A model generated the notes under the pieces. The model searched no databases. It was not told where the DNA came from and saw only the letters and a list, made by a program, of their open reading frames with translations. DNA of 64,000 nucleotides, taken from assembly GCA_963675365.2 (NCBI GenBank), contig CAXXVA010000003.1, positions 1,302,001 through 1,366,000 on the forward strand, written 5' to 3'. The position numbers and the translations under genes are program-made. Positions within the stretch are counted from its first letter, which is position 1. Each line of letters begins with the position of its first letter. The DNA is from CAXXOK01 sp963675365 (GTDB taxonomy: Bacteria; Bacillota; Clostridia; Christensenellales; Aristaeellaceae). Positions 35,699-44,009 of this stretch are shown here, one piece after another.

Positions 35699-37224
35699 TA
35701 TGCTTCCTCCTTCAGGCCGAGCTCTCTGAGGCGATCGGGTCCTCCAAGGTATACGTTCTGCCTGATCAGGGCCTGCTGCAGCGTGCGGATTGGCAGCTTG
35801 CGTACCGTCGTAGCCGTCTGCGACGCCAGCGCGGCGGCAACCCCGGCGGCCTGCCCCAATGCCATGCTTGCGGACTGATACCGAAGCATGGTCTGCGGTA
35901 CGGCCGAAACGCCTTTTCCGCTGGCGGACAGCACGTTTTCCACGCCCAGAGGAAGCATGATGCCGTAGGGAATATCCACCGTGTATTGGCTGACGAATTC
36001 TCCGGTCAGCTTGAAATTCTTCTGGATCGGCCGGCAAGCAATAACATCGTCGGTATAGATATTCCCCTCGTCCTGCTTGTCGGATTTTACATACCGGGGA
36101 TCGGCCTTGACCGAACGGAGGATGCGGTATTCAATATCCGTGCCGTTTGCCGTGGGATCGTTGGATTCGATGATGTCCCTGACGGTTCTTTCGTCCTTAT
36201 CGAAAGTCTCCTCCCCGACAATCCCGCGGCTGACACGGATGGCAATTTCATCGGATATCTGCGCAACATACGCATTTTCAAATCCCGGGACATGCTTGAT
36301 CATAAAATCAGCCACGTAGTAGCACATCTGATAGGCCTCAAACTCCGCCGGCGTCACCTGCCGGGGATCGATGGATACGATCCGCCAAAACTGCGAGTTG
36401 ATGACTGCCGTTCCCATGCCCTTCATGCCGATGATACAGGCCGAGTCCATACCGAAGATCGAGCCGATCTCCTTTTTAAATTCGCCGCTTCGGATGGCGT
36501 TTTGGAATATATCCCAGTCTTCCCCTCCTGAATGCGGGAAATACAATACATGCCGGTTCAGCCAAACGTCTTCAAATTCCTTGAAATTCTTCATCGCGTC
36601 GATGCCGATAGGGAAGGTTTCGGGATGCGCCTTAAAGTGCAAATACAACGCTTCCAGATTAACGTTTGCCATTTTAAACGTCAGCGTCGCAAGCCCGGCA
36701 GCCTTGCGTACCGGCGCGCCGGCTTCCCAAATAATATCGCATTCGCCGCTTGTATCCACTGTTACTGCCGCTTGAATCGCAAACCGGCCTGCCGCCGTGT
36801 CCACATGCGCGCCCGTGACAGTATCGCCGCTCATGATGGGCGCATAAGCCGCGGTATTGAGCAGAACCTCAACGCCTGCCTCGCTAAGCATTTCGTCAAA
36901 CACCAGTTTCAATTGCTCGGGATCGTGTACCAGGCGCCCGTCGTGGTACATCCATTCCGGGGTTCCGGCATTGCGGTCCACAAGCCTTTTTGCCAGCTCT
37001 ATTCCGATACCGCGCATCACCAGGCGTTCATCCCGGGTGATGTAATGATTATAGATATTGGAGATCATACTGGATGCCGCGATTCCGCCCAAAAAGCCGC
37101 TGCGTTCCACCAGCAGGGTTTTCGCTCCGGCTCTGGCGGCGGCGATGGCAGCCGCACAGCCGCCCATACCGCCGCCAACCACCAGTACATCTACGTTTTT
37201 TAACACACGGTCCTGTTCCATCAT
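35698..37224 (-). CDS. FAD-dependent oxidoreductase
   Basis: A 508-residue FAD_oxidored-type flavoprotein: 'DVLVVGGGMGGCAAAIAAARAG' Rossmann motif, 'VERSGFLGGIAASSM', and a C-terminal FAD-closing segment 'IPYGIMLPLGVENVLSASGKGVSA'. Such proteins often sit in polysaccharide-utilisation loci of gut bacteria, but their reactions are mostly unknown. It lies 7 bp after the permease gene of ABC system 2. Confidence 0.87.
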   Translation of the reverse strand: MMEQDRVLKNVDVLVVGGGMGGCAAAIAAARAGAKTLLVERSGFLGGIAASSMISNIYNHYITRDERLVMRGIGIELAKRLVDRNAGTPEWMYHDGRLVHDPEQLKLVFDEMLSEAGVEVLLNTAAYAPIMSGDTVTGAHVDTAAGRFAIQAAVTVDTSGECDIIWEAGAPVRKAAGLATLTFKMANVNLEALYLHFKAHPETFPIGIDAMKNFKEFEDVWLNRHVLYFPHSGGEDWDIFQNAIRSGEFKKEIGSIFGMDSACIIGMKGMGTAVINSQFWRIVSIDPRQVTPAEFEAYQMCYYVADFMIKHVPGFENAYVAQISDEIAIRVSRGIVGEETFDKDERTVRDIIESNDPTANGTDIEYRILRSVKADPRYVKSDKQDEGNIYTDDVIACRPIQKNFKLTGEFVSQYTVDIPYGIMLPLGVENVLSASGKGVSAVPQTMLRYQSASMALGQAAGVAAALASQTATTVRKLPIRTLQQALIRQNVYLGGPDRLRELGLKEEA

Positions 37225-37231
37225 TATCCTG

Positions 37232-38068
37232 TCATCCTTTCAAACCGGTTGTTGCGATTCCCGCCACAAAATAGCGCTGCAAGAACAAAAACATCAGAAC
37301 CAGCGGTAAGATACTGACCACAGTCATCGCGATGATTTTGCTCCAGTTGATCACCGAATCGGCGTCAATGGCAAGACGCAGCCCCAGCGAAACCGGGTAG
37401 TATTTGACCGTGTCGATATAAATCAGCGGATTGAAGAAATCATTCCATGTCCACATGGTTTGAAACAGCGCTACGGTAATCAGCGGCGTCACCGCAAGGG
37501 GCACGATAACCCGCATCAGGATGGCAAATCGGCCGCAGCCGTCGATAGTTGCCGCTTCGTCGAGCTCCTGGGGAATACCGCGGAAAAACTGCACCAGCAA
37601 ATAAGTGAAAAACGGATTTGCCGCAAACAGCGCAAGCAGATAAAACGGATTGTAACTGTTCAGCACGCCAAAGCGGTCGAACAGAATATAGCGCGGGATG
37701 ACCAGAATGGTGTTTGGCAGCATCATGGTCGAGATCATGACGGCAAACCAGAACTTTTTCATTGGGAATGTAAAACGGGTAAACCCGTACGCCACCAGAG
37801 CCGAGGATACGCAGGTAAGCGCCACTGTCGGGATTACCAGCTTAAGCGAGTTGATTAAAAACAACGAGAACGGCGACTGCGAGGTGGACACCCAGCCATC
37901 TATATAGCCATTGACGAACCAATGTTTTGGCAGCAGGCTGATCGAGGCAAATATCTCCGAGCTTTCCTTAAAAGACGAGAAAAACAGCCATACCAGCGGG
38001 TACCCGATGACAACTGCCAGCAGTGTGAGAATGAGGTATGGCGGAAAATTACGTTTCAAAGCCTTCAT
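37232..38068 (-). CDS. CUT1 ABC sugar permease, MalG type
   Basis: A 278-residue six-helix permease; EAA loop near 'ELDEAATIDGCGRFAILMRVIVP' (split by family variation) and C-terminal 'RYFVAGIATTGLKG'. I use ATG 38068 because GAGG lies 9 nt upstream; earlier GTG (38083) and ATG (38074) codons are inside or too near the ribosome binding site. It starts 12 bp after the MalF-type gene. Confidence 0.9.
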   Translation of the reverse strand: MKALKRNFPPYLILTLLAVVIGYPLVWLFFSSFKESSEIFASISLLPKHWFVNGYIDGWVSTSQSPFSLFLINSLKLVIPTVALTCVSSALVAYGFTRFTFPMKKFWFAVMISTMMLPNTILVIPRYILFDRFGVLNSYNPFYLLALFAANPFFTYLLVQFFRGIPQELDEAATIDGCGRFAILMRVIVPLAVTPLITVALFQTMWTWNDFFNPLIYIDTVKYYPVSLGLRLAIDADSVINWSKIIAMTVVSILPLVLMFLFLQRYFVAGIATTGLKG

Positions 38069-38079
38069 ACACATATCCC

Positions 38080-38961
38080 TCACTTCACGTCGTCATAGTG
38101 TACCCATCGGCCGGAGCGCTTGAACATGACCAATGTAAACACAATGATAATGATGAAGATCACCCACGACAGCGCGCTGGCATACCCCATCTTGAAATCC
38201 CGGAACGATGTATCGTACAAAAGCAAGGAATAGAAATAGGTCGTTTTTGCGGGCCCGCCTTTGGTGATAATATAAGCCGGGGTAAACATCTGGATCAGCT
38301 CGATCGTCTGCATGATGATATTAAAGAAAATAACCGGGGAGATAATCGGCAGGGTGACATGTACGAAGGTCTGCCGCCTGGTTGCGCCGTCGATCCTGGA
38401 GGCTTCCACCAATTCGTTCGGTACGGTTTTCAGCGCTGCCAAAAACAGCACCATGGGCGAACCCATCTGCCACATCGGCAGCAGCATCAGCGTATAGATG
38501 GCGATCCTGTAATCGCCGAGCCAATTCAAACCCGATATGCCCACTGCCTTTAAAAGCATGTTGAGCAGTCCATCCGATTTGAATACGTATTTCCATATAA
38601 TAGCCAAGGCAACGCTGGACCCTAAAAGTGAAGGGATATAGAACACCGTGCGATAGATGCCGATTCCCTTCAGCCCGCGCGCCAAAAGCAGCGCTACGCC
38701 CAGTGCCATGATCAGTTTCAGCGGTACCGAGACGGCTGTATACAGCAGCGTACGTGTCAGGGAGTTAACAAATACCCTGTCGCTCGTAAAAATCTTTATA
38801 TAATTGCTGAAGCCCACCCATTCGTAGGAAAACATGTCAAAATTCGTAAAGGAATAAAACAGGGACATCATAAACGGGTACAGAGTCAGAAGAAAAAATC
38901 CGATTAACCATGGTGCGATATATAAATAACCGTGAACCGTACGCAGCCGTTTTATACGCAT
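38080..38961 (-). CDS. CUT1 ABC sugar permease, MalF type
   Basis: A 293-residue membrane permease beginning 'MRIKRLRTVHGYLYIAPWL', with an EAA loop around 'ELVEASRIDGATRRQTFVHV'. ATG 38961 has AAAGGAGAG 6 nt upstream; the longer frame to 39093 runs through the intercistronic hairpin and is not used. It works with the SBP at 39174 and the MalG-type subunit. Confidence 0.9.
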   Translation of the reverse strand: MRIKRLRTVHGYLYIAPWLIGFFLLTLYPFMMSLFYSFTNFDMFSYEWVGFSNYIKIFTSDRVFVNSLTRTLLYTAVSVPLKLIMALGVALLLARGLKGIGIYRTVFYIPSLLGSSVALAIIWKYVFKSDGLLNMLLKAVGISGLNWLGDYRIAIYTLMLLPMWQMGSPMVLFLAALKTVPNELVEASRIDGATRRQTFVHVTLPIISPVIFFNIIMQTIELIQMFTPAYIITKGGPAKTTYFYSLLLYDTSFRDFKMGYASALSWVIFIIIIVFTLVMFKRSGRWVHYDDVK

Positions 38962-39045
38962 CAGTCGCTCTCCTTTCACCATGATTCTCCGGTTTCTCCA
39001 TTGATTGAATGTAAAACGCGCTTTTCTTGAATCGTCCTGATTTGA

Positions 39046-39084
39046 GGAAGGATATACCGCCGGAAAAAGGCGGTATATCCTTCC
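39046..39084 (-). other. Stem-loop after solute-binding-protein gene (system 2)
   Basis: A perfect 16-bp inverted repeat (39046-39061 with 39069-39084) and 7-nt loop between SBP and permease. No T-run follows on the minus strand. It probably stabilises the SBP message or reduces read-through so that more SBP than permease is made. Confidence 0.8.
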
Positions 39085-39173
39085 CGTCTGCAAGGAGCAT
39101 CAAAGAACAGAAGAAATATGTCGGACGCTCCCATACATCGCCGCGAGGATCGGTCTTGCTTGCTCTCCTCGGA

Positions 39174-40463
39174 CTAGTTGCTCTGTGCCATCTCCGCAAG
39201 GCGGACGGTCAGTTCGTCATACAGTTCCTGTGCGGCCTCCTCCGGCGTTGCCATGCCGTAAATCACTTTCTCCATCTTTTCGACGAAGATCGCGTGGATG
39301 GAGGAATCCATTTCATAGTTGCCGTTACGGAACCCAACCGTTGCGTTGGAAATCTCGATGGATTTCACTTTCATCGCGCTCAGCAGGTTGTTGTCCGTTA
39401 ATACGGCCAATGCCGAGGAAGAAGCCGGTACGCCGCGTTCGGTTTTCAGAATCATGGATGCTTCCTGGTCGTTGATCATCCAGTTGATAAATTTGGCGGC
39501 TTCCTGCTGCTTGACATCATCAGCAGAGGAGTTGATAGCGACCATCAGAGACGGGCCTGATTCCTGACCGCTGGTCAGTGCGCCTTCCATCTTCGGCAGC
39601 GCCATAACGCCCCAGTCGTAATCCAGGCCCTGGATCTCGTTATCGACATTGGAGAAGAAAAGGAATACGCCGCCGATTTTACCGTTCAGCCAATAAGGGT
39701 TGTTTTGCAGGGAATCATACACGACACTCTCCGCATACGGCTGCGCTGTGGTGCTGGTGAAGATTTCATTGAAAATGGTAAATGCATCAGCCATCTGTTC
39801 CACGGTGAAACCCAGTGTGAAATCATCCTGCACAGAGATCTTATCGGTAATCTGCTCCAGGATTGGCTTAAGCATATAGCGTACATAACCGTCTGTAATG
39901 GATACGGTCATATAGGCATCGGGGTCTTTTTCATGCAAGTCGGCGCCGATAGCATAGAACTCATCCCAGGTCAGGTCCTTCAGTTCACCGTTTTCATCCA
40001 GGTAATCTGCGAGCAGAGTTTTGTTGTACAGGAACACCGTGCCGTTGTAACCAAGCGGCAGCACGACAATCTGTCCGTCCTTGACGCAATAGTCTTCCAG
40101 CATTTTTTCGGGGATGGTGCTGGTGTCGATGGTATCGCCGAACTGGGCCATGTCGGCAAATGCATTGCCGCGGGCATAGAGTTCAGCTACCCAGCCCTGG
40201 TCTACCTGATATAAATCAGGAGCATTGCCGGATGCCAATTGAGTAATGAGTTTCTGATAGTATCCGGAAAACGCGGAATACTCGGCCTCGATTTTTACAT
40301 TCGGATTGAGCTGCTGGTACAGTTCGATGGCTTCCAGCGTAGCCGCCGCGCGGCTGTCGCCGCCCCACCATGAGAAGCGGAGGGTGACCGTGTCATCCGC
40401 GGATGCGGGTACGACAGCCAAAAGCATCACGAGACAAATAAGATAGACGAGCGCCTTTTTCAT
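39174..40463 (-). CDS. ABC sugar-binding protein
   Basis: A 429-residue solute-binding protein with a signal peptide ('MKKALVYLICLVMLLAV') and Ala-x-Ala cleavage site 'ASA-DD', and no lipobox cysteine. The mature part starts 'VTLRFSWWGG' and has 'LASGNAPDLYQVDQ' and 'IVVLPLGYN', typical of CUT1 oligosaccharide binders. ATG 40463 has AAAGGAGG at good spacing; the longer frame is not used. It heads the GH105/FAD-oxidoreductase locus. Confidence 0.92.
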   Translation of the reverse strand: MKKALVYLICLVMLLAVVPASADDTVTLRFSWWGGDSRAAATLEAIELYQQLNPNVKIEAEYSAFSGYYQKLITQLASGNAPDLYQVDQGWVAELYARGNAFADMAQFGDTIDTSTIPEKMLEDYCVKDGQIVVLPLGYNGTVFLYNKTLLADYLDENGELKDLTWDEFYAIGADLHEKDPDAYMTVSITDGYVRYMLKPILEQITDKISVQDDFTLGFTVEQMADAFTIFNEIFTSTTAQPYAESVVYDSLQNNPYWLNGKIGGVFLFFSNVDNEIQGLDYDWGVMALPKMEGALTSGQESGPSLMVAINSSADDVKQQEAAKFINWMINDQEASMILKTERGVPASSSALAVLTDNNLLSAMKVKSIEISNATVGFRNGNYEMDSSIHAIFVEKMEKVIYGMATPEEAAQELYDELTVRLAEMAQSN

Positions 40464-40756
40464 TGAGTAAGCCTCCTTTAATATTGATGTGGATATACAA
40501 TCCACCATTTCTGTACTTTATATGGTAGAGTATCCTGCTGGATTTACAAGAGTGGTATACTTCAGAAATTAAGTGTATTTTTTCAGCTTAAATTACACCA
40601 TATATTACATTTTTCATGTTGAAATACTTTTTGCAACCCCAATCTGACGCATTTCCCAAAGAATTTCCTGTATATCCAAACATGGTGAAATATATTTATG
40701 ATATAGACTAGGGCATATGTCAAATAGGCGATAATTATTATAATAGAGGAAGCTTT
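40464..40756. other. Intergenic region upstream of ABC system 2
   Basis: About 290 bp, AT-rich, presumably holding the SBP promoter on the minus strand. TGTCAA at 40718 (TTGACA on minus) with CATAAA 17 nt further is a weak candidate. No gene seen. Confidence 0.35.
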
Positions 40757-41008
40757 ATAAAAAAATTCCTTTGACTGCTGATGGCGATTACTTTAGTTGT
40801 GTCATTAATGGGTTCTGCTCTTGCGGAAGTTCCAACAATGACGCAAGAGCTCTCTTGTGGCAAAGGACTTGGTCATCACGGTGGACGAGTTTTTAAAGTC
40901 AGCCCGCTTAGCCGCGAAAACTTTAAGGATCTTTGGGACGGCTTGTCCATCAACAACAATAAAGAATTGATTGATTTGAGCCAAGCATCTCTAAATCATT
41001 TTTATTGA
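40757..41008 (+). pseudogene. Remnant of a small secreted protein gene
   Basis: After AGAGGA the frame reads ATA-K-K-F-L-TGA-L-L-M-A-I-T, then 'LVVSLMGSALAE', a standard signal peptide with Ala-x-Ala site, and 53 further codons ending 'SLNHFY'. The expected start ATG is ATA and codon 6 is TGA, so it is decayed. The rest shows no family I recognise. It lies at the right end of the 31-kb block, next to tRNA remnants. Confidence 0.55.
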
Positions 41009-41105
41009 CATACCGTAAGACATCGTGTGATAATCTGTTTTTTGCTCTATTATATGCTGTAGCGCAATGCACTCCCGCGCACCTCGTGATTACAGAAAAT
41101 AGAAA

Positions 41106-41129
41106 CCTTTGTATCTTTTACATACAAGG
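41106..41129 (-). terminator. Possible terminator after a tRNA remnant
   Basis: On the minus strand CCTTGTAT pairs with ATACAAAGG (one bulge) around a 7-nt loop and is followed by TTTCTATTTT. It lies just 3' of the CCA-ending remnant at 41136. Confidence 0.45.
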
Positions 41130-41135
41130 ATTTTA

Positions 41136-41180
41136 TGGCATGCTCGACTGGGTTCGAACCAACGAATTCTAGTGTGCAGA
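41136..41180 (-). repeat. Possible 3' half of another tRNA gene
   Basis: On the minus strand GTTGG-TTCGAAC-CCAGT forms a T-arm with two wobble pairs, followed by a 7-nt acceptor strand, G and CCA, then a terminator-like hairpin. The 5' half is missing and the anticodon region does not form a clean arm, so the identity is not assignable. Confidence 0.4.
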
Positions 41181-41269
41181 TATACTCAAATATTTATATT
41201 GACTATTTTATTAATCATTTTGTTGACCATCAAGCATATTCTACAAACAATTATCAGATGCATACACGC

Positions 41270-41297
41270 AAAAAGTCCCGAGTTATCGGGACTTTTT
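41270..41297. terminator. Terminator (right repeat copy)
   Basis: The same 12-bp stem as at 10303 (AAAAAGTCCCGA/TCGGGACTTTTT) with loop GTTA. On the minus strand it directly follows the tRNA-Pro remnant. Confidence 0.9.
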
Positions 41298-41299
41298 AA

Positions 41300-41346
41300 T
41301 GGTCTGGGTGAAAGGATTTGAACCTTCGGCCTCTTGAACCCCATTT
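41300..41346 (-). repeat. tRNA-Pro 3' half, right copy (attachment-site remnant)
   Basis: On the minus strand: anticodon loop ATGGGGT (anticodon GGG, proline), 3' anticodon strand TCAAG, T-arm GAAGG-TTCAAAT-CCTTT, acceptor strand CACCCAG, A and CCA. The 5' anticodon strand does not pair, and no D-arm or 5' acceptor is present. It is a direct repeat of 10333-10379, about 31 kb away. Confidence 0.8.
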
Positions 41347-41373
41347 GCTACGAGAACGTACGTTCTCGTAGCA
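41346..41373. repeat. 28-bp perfect palindrome
   Basis: Two 14-nt arms, each the exact reverse complement of the other (first arm TGCTACGAGAACGT), directly joined to the tRNA-Pro remnant. The left repeat copy keeps only the first arm. It could be a recombinase or resolvase core site. Confidence 0.75.
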
Positions 41374-41513
41374 TATCATCGAGCTTTCTTTGATAACTTG
41401 GGGGGTGAGGCTTATTCAGGCAAGTATCGTTTAGGAGTGTATAGCGGTGTTTCAGAGATTTGTTGACCCTATTGTTGACCACAAATGTGCTCGCAACCTT
41501 GGATATACCGCAT
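41374..41513. other. Non-coding junction DNA
   Basis: No gene seen. TGTTGACC occurs twice within 20 bp (41461 and 41473) and once more at 41221, on the other side of the tRNA remnant; such repeats resemble integrase arm sites but this is only a suggestion. Confidence 0.3.
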
Positions 41514-41698
41514 TTACCTTCGTTGTTCTATATTATACCCGGCTTGCCAGTAACACATATCGAGGATTTTCATTTGCGGATATACAATACCTTTATTGGA
41601 TATCTCAGTTCTTAAGTCTTCAAAAGCTGCTGACCAATTTGCACAAAGCTTTTGACGGTACTTCAATAATAATATAACTCAATCGTTCCTATTAGCAC
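41514..41698 (-). pseudogene. Remnant of an unknown gene, right copy
   Basis: On the minus strand 'VLIGT' near 41698 breaks off, and after a gap the frame continues 'SAAFEDLRTEISNKGIVYPQ' and 'MKILDMCYWQAGYNIEQRR' to a stop at 41514. It shares 'VLIGT' and 'AFEDLRT' with the remnant at 10412-10776, with 18 of 20 bases identical around 41609-41628 and 10420-10439. Both copies sit beside a tRNA-Pro 3' half. Function unknown. Confidence 0.55.
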
Positions 41699-42052
41699 AA
41701 TACGGTGGATTTGAAATAACTAACACCCTTGATAAACTGTTATACATCACAATACCCTGCATCCCTTGCATATAAGAGCTTTTAGCAGCATATAGAAAAC
41801 TATCTACCGATAAATTTTATTTTATCAATAGATGGCAACTGATATGTATCATAATGGTCCGCATTAGCCTTTTGGCATGCGCTTACCAGAAATATTTACG
41901 ATTGAATTTCAAATGCACACAAATCAAATATAATCACAATAAACTGATTACAAGTACGAACTGGAGAAGGAACTGCAATGCTGCTCGCTCAACACGCAGT
42001 TCCTTCTCGCCGGGGGGAAATGGAGGTATCGACAATGAGAAAGGTTTATATC
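41699..42052. other. Intergenic region with a stem-loop
   Basis: No gene seen. A perfect 13-bp inverted repeat (41964-41976 with 41996-42008, 19-nt loop) lies 45 bp after the transketolase stop on the minus strand. It lacks a clear T-run but may end or protect the transketolase transcript. Confidence 0.5.
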
Positions 42053-42994
42053 TTAAGGCTTTTTCATTGAAACCGCTGATTTGACAGCGTTTTTAATCTC
42101 CGTTTTTGTCAGGCCATACAATTTCAATAATTCCAGCGCATTGCCAGAACGCCCGAAGACGTCGTTAACCCCTACCCGCACTACGGGTACCGGATATCCG
42201 CCCGTTACGGCTTCCGCAACCGATCCGCCCAGTCCGCCCAAAACGCTATGCTCCTCCGCGGTCACAATGCAGCCGGTTTCCCTGGCAGCCTTCAGAACCG
42301 CATCCGTATCCAGCGGCTTGACCGTATGCATATTGATTACCCTGGCGGAGATCCCTTCCGTTTTCAATTCATCGGCGGCTATCAGCGCTTTCGGCACCAT
42401 TAAGCCCGTCGCAACAATGGTTGCGTCCGTTCCCTCCCGCAGAAGGTTCGCCTTTCCGATCGTAAAGGTATAATCCTTATGATCATTGACGATCTCAACG
42501 GGAAGCCGTCCAAGCCGCAGGTATGCAGGCCCGTCGTAGGCGATTAGCGCTTTAACAGCTGCCTCAGTCTCAATTGCATCTGCGGGACATACAACCGTCA
42601 TACCGGGTATTGCCCGCATTAAAGCGATGTCTTCGATACATTGGTGGGTCGCGCCGTCCTCTCCGACAGACAATCCCGCATGGGTTCCAACGCACTTGAC
42701 GTTAAGGCGCGGGTAACAAACGGAATTCCGTATCTGATCATATCCACGTCCGGCCATGAACATCGCAAACGCGTGAACAAAGGGAATATATCCCATCGTG
42801 CTTAATCCCGCCGCCATACCGATCATATTCGCTTCCGCGATCCCCACGTTAAAAAACCGTTTAGGATATTGTCTGCCAAAGATTACCGACATGGTACATG
42901 TTGACACATCACCGTCCAGTGCAACAATCCTCGGATCCTTTCCTTCCGCCGCCAATGCTTCGCCATAGGCATAACGCGTCGCGATCTTATCCAC
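42053..42994 (-). CDS. Transketolase, C-terminal subunit
   Basis: A 313-residue subunit holding the pyrimidine-binding and C-terminal transketolase domains: 'FFNVGIAEANMIGMAAGL' with the cofactor-activating Glu, 'HAGLSVGEDGATHQ' and 'VVCPADAIE'. With the next gene it forms a split transketolase that transfers two-carbon ketol units in the pentose phosphate pathway. The GTG at 42994 has GGGGG 8 nt upstream and overlaps the N-terminal subunit by 8 bp; the frame could also start at GTG 43009. Confidence 0.92.
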   Translation of the reverse strand: MDKIATRYAYGEALAAEGKDPRIVALDGDVSTCTMSVIFGRQYPKRFFNVGIAEANMIGMAAGLSTMGYIPFVHAFAMFMAGRGYDQIRNSVCYPRLNVKCVGTHAGLSVGEDGATHQCIEDIALMRAIPGMTVVCPADAIETEAAVKALIAYDGPAYLRLGRLPVEIVNDHKDYTFTIGKANLLREGTDATIVATGLMVPKALIAADELKTEGISARVINMHTVKPLDTDAVLKAARETGCIVTAEEHSVLGGLGGSVAEAVTGGYPVPVVRVGVNDVFGRSGNALELLKLYGLTKTEIKNAVKSAVSMKKP

Positions 42995-43841
42995 CGTACA
43001 CACCCCCACATTCTGCCGCGTTTACATACAGCTCCTCAAACGCATCTTTAAACTCATCCGCACATGGAGTTTTGCCGTGCCACTCGCATTTCCCCTCCAT
43101 AAAGGAAACCCCTTTCCCTTTGATGGTATTGGCGATGATCATCGACGGCCGGTTTTTTTCAGCTTTCGCGCAGTCGACAGCCAGCGCCAGGGCTTCAACG
43201 TTATGGCCGTCAACCGATTGCGTAAAAAACCCGAAGCTTTCGAATTTTGCCTTCAGGTCACCGGTATTGAGTATTTCGCAAACCATTCCGTCGAGCTGCA
43301 CCTTGTTGGAATCGACAATCACCACCAGGTTATCCAGCCGATGTGCGCCTGCATACATGCAAGCTTCCCAAATCTGCCCCTCCTGCACCTCTCCGTCCCC
43401 TATCACAGCATAAACGGTCAGCGCTTTCCCGGATAGCTTAGCGCCAACGGCCATACCAACGGCTGTTGACAATCCCTGTCCCAATGAGCCCGTCGACATA
43501 TCCACGCCGGGCACATGATGCATTTCCGCATGGCCGGATAAATGCCCGTCAATTTTTCTAAATGTTTGAAGCAGACCGGTATCGAAGTACCCCCGAAGCG
43601 CTAGGGTGGGATAAAGCGCGACCGTGCAGTGGCCTTTGGAAAGCACAAAACGATCCCGGTCCGGCCAGTGCGGTTGATCCGGGCGTATGTTCATCTTGTC
43701 AAAATACAATACCGCCATCAGTTCCGCCATTGAAAACGCCCCGCCGATATGTCCGGAACGCGCAGCCTCCACCATTTTGAGTCCCGTTATTCGTATCTCC
43801 ATAGCCCGTTTGTTTAATGCAGTTTTTGTCGCGTCGTCCAA
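42987..43841 (-). CDS. Transketolase, N-terminal subunit
   Basis: A 284-residue TPP-binding subunit: 'GHIGGAFSMAELMAVLY', 'DRFVLSKGHCTVALY' and the TPP motif 'GDGEVQEGQIWEA' ending in the expected N-x-x segment ('VVIVDSNKVQLDG'). It starts with TTG behind AAAGGTAGGG. The split organisation is common in clostridia. Neighbouring sugar loci feed the pentose phosphate pathway, but the pair may serve general metabolism. Confidence 0.93.
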   Translation of the reverse strand: MDDATKTALNKRAMEIRITGLKMVEAARSGHIGGAFSMAELMAVLYFDKMNIRPDQPHWPDRDRFVLSKGHCTVALYPTLALRGYFDTGLLQTFRKIDGHLSGHAEMHHVPGVDMSTGSLGQGLSTAVGMAVGAKLSGKALTVYAVIGDGEVQEGQIWEACMYAGAHRLDNLVVIVDSNKVQLDGMVCEILNTGDLKAKFESFGFFTQSVDGHNVEALALAVDCAKAEKNRPSMIIANTIKGKGVSFMEGKCEWHGKTPCADEFKDAFEELYVNAAECGGVYGG

Positions 43842-44009
43842 CAGGAATCCCTACCTTTCCTTCACAAGTCCGTTGACCGGTAAAACGCAGCGGTTTTAAA
43901 TCAACTGCATCGTCAAGGGATATGCTTGTGCAAACACATAAGATACAACTTGCTTATCCAAAGAAACCGGGTCCGTCTTCCCCGGAGAATTCATAATCAT
44001 ACGGCTGTG

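Noticed and set aside
40757..41008. TGA read as an amino acid (selenocysteine or recoded Trp)
   Set aside because: TGA ends many intact genes here, including ATGA and GTGA overlaps, and the start codon of this frame is also damaged, so it is a pseudogene.
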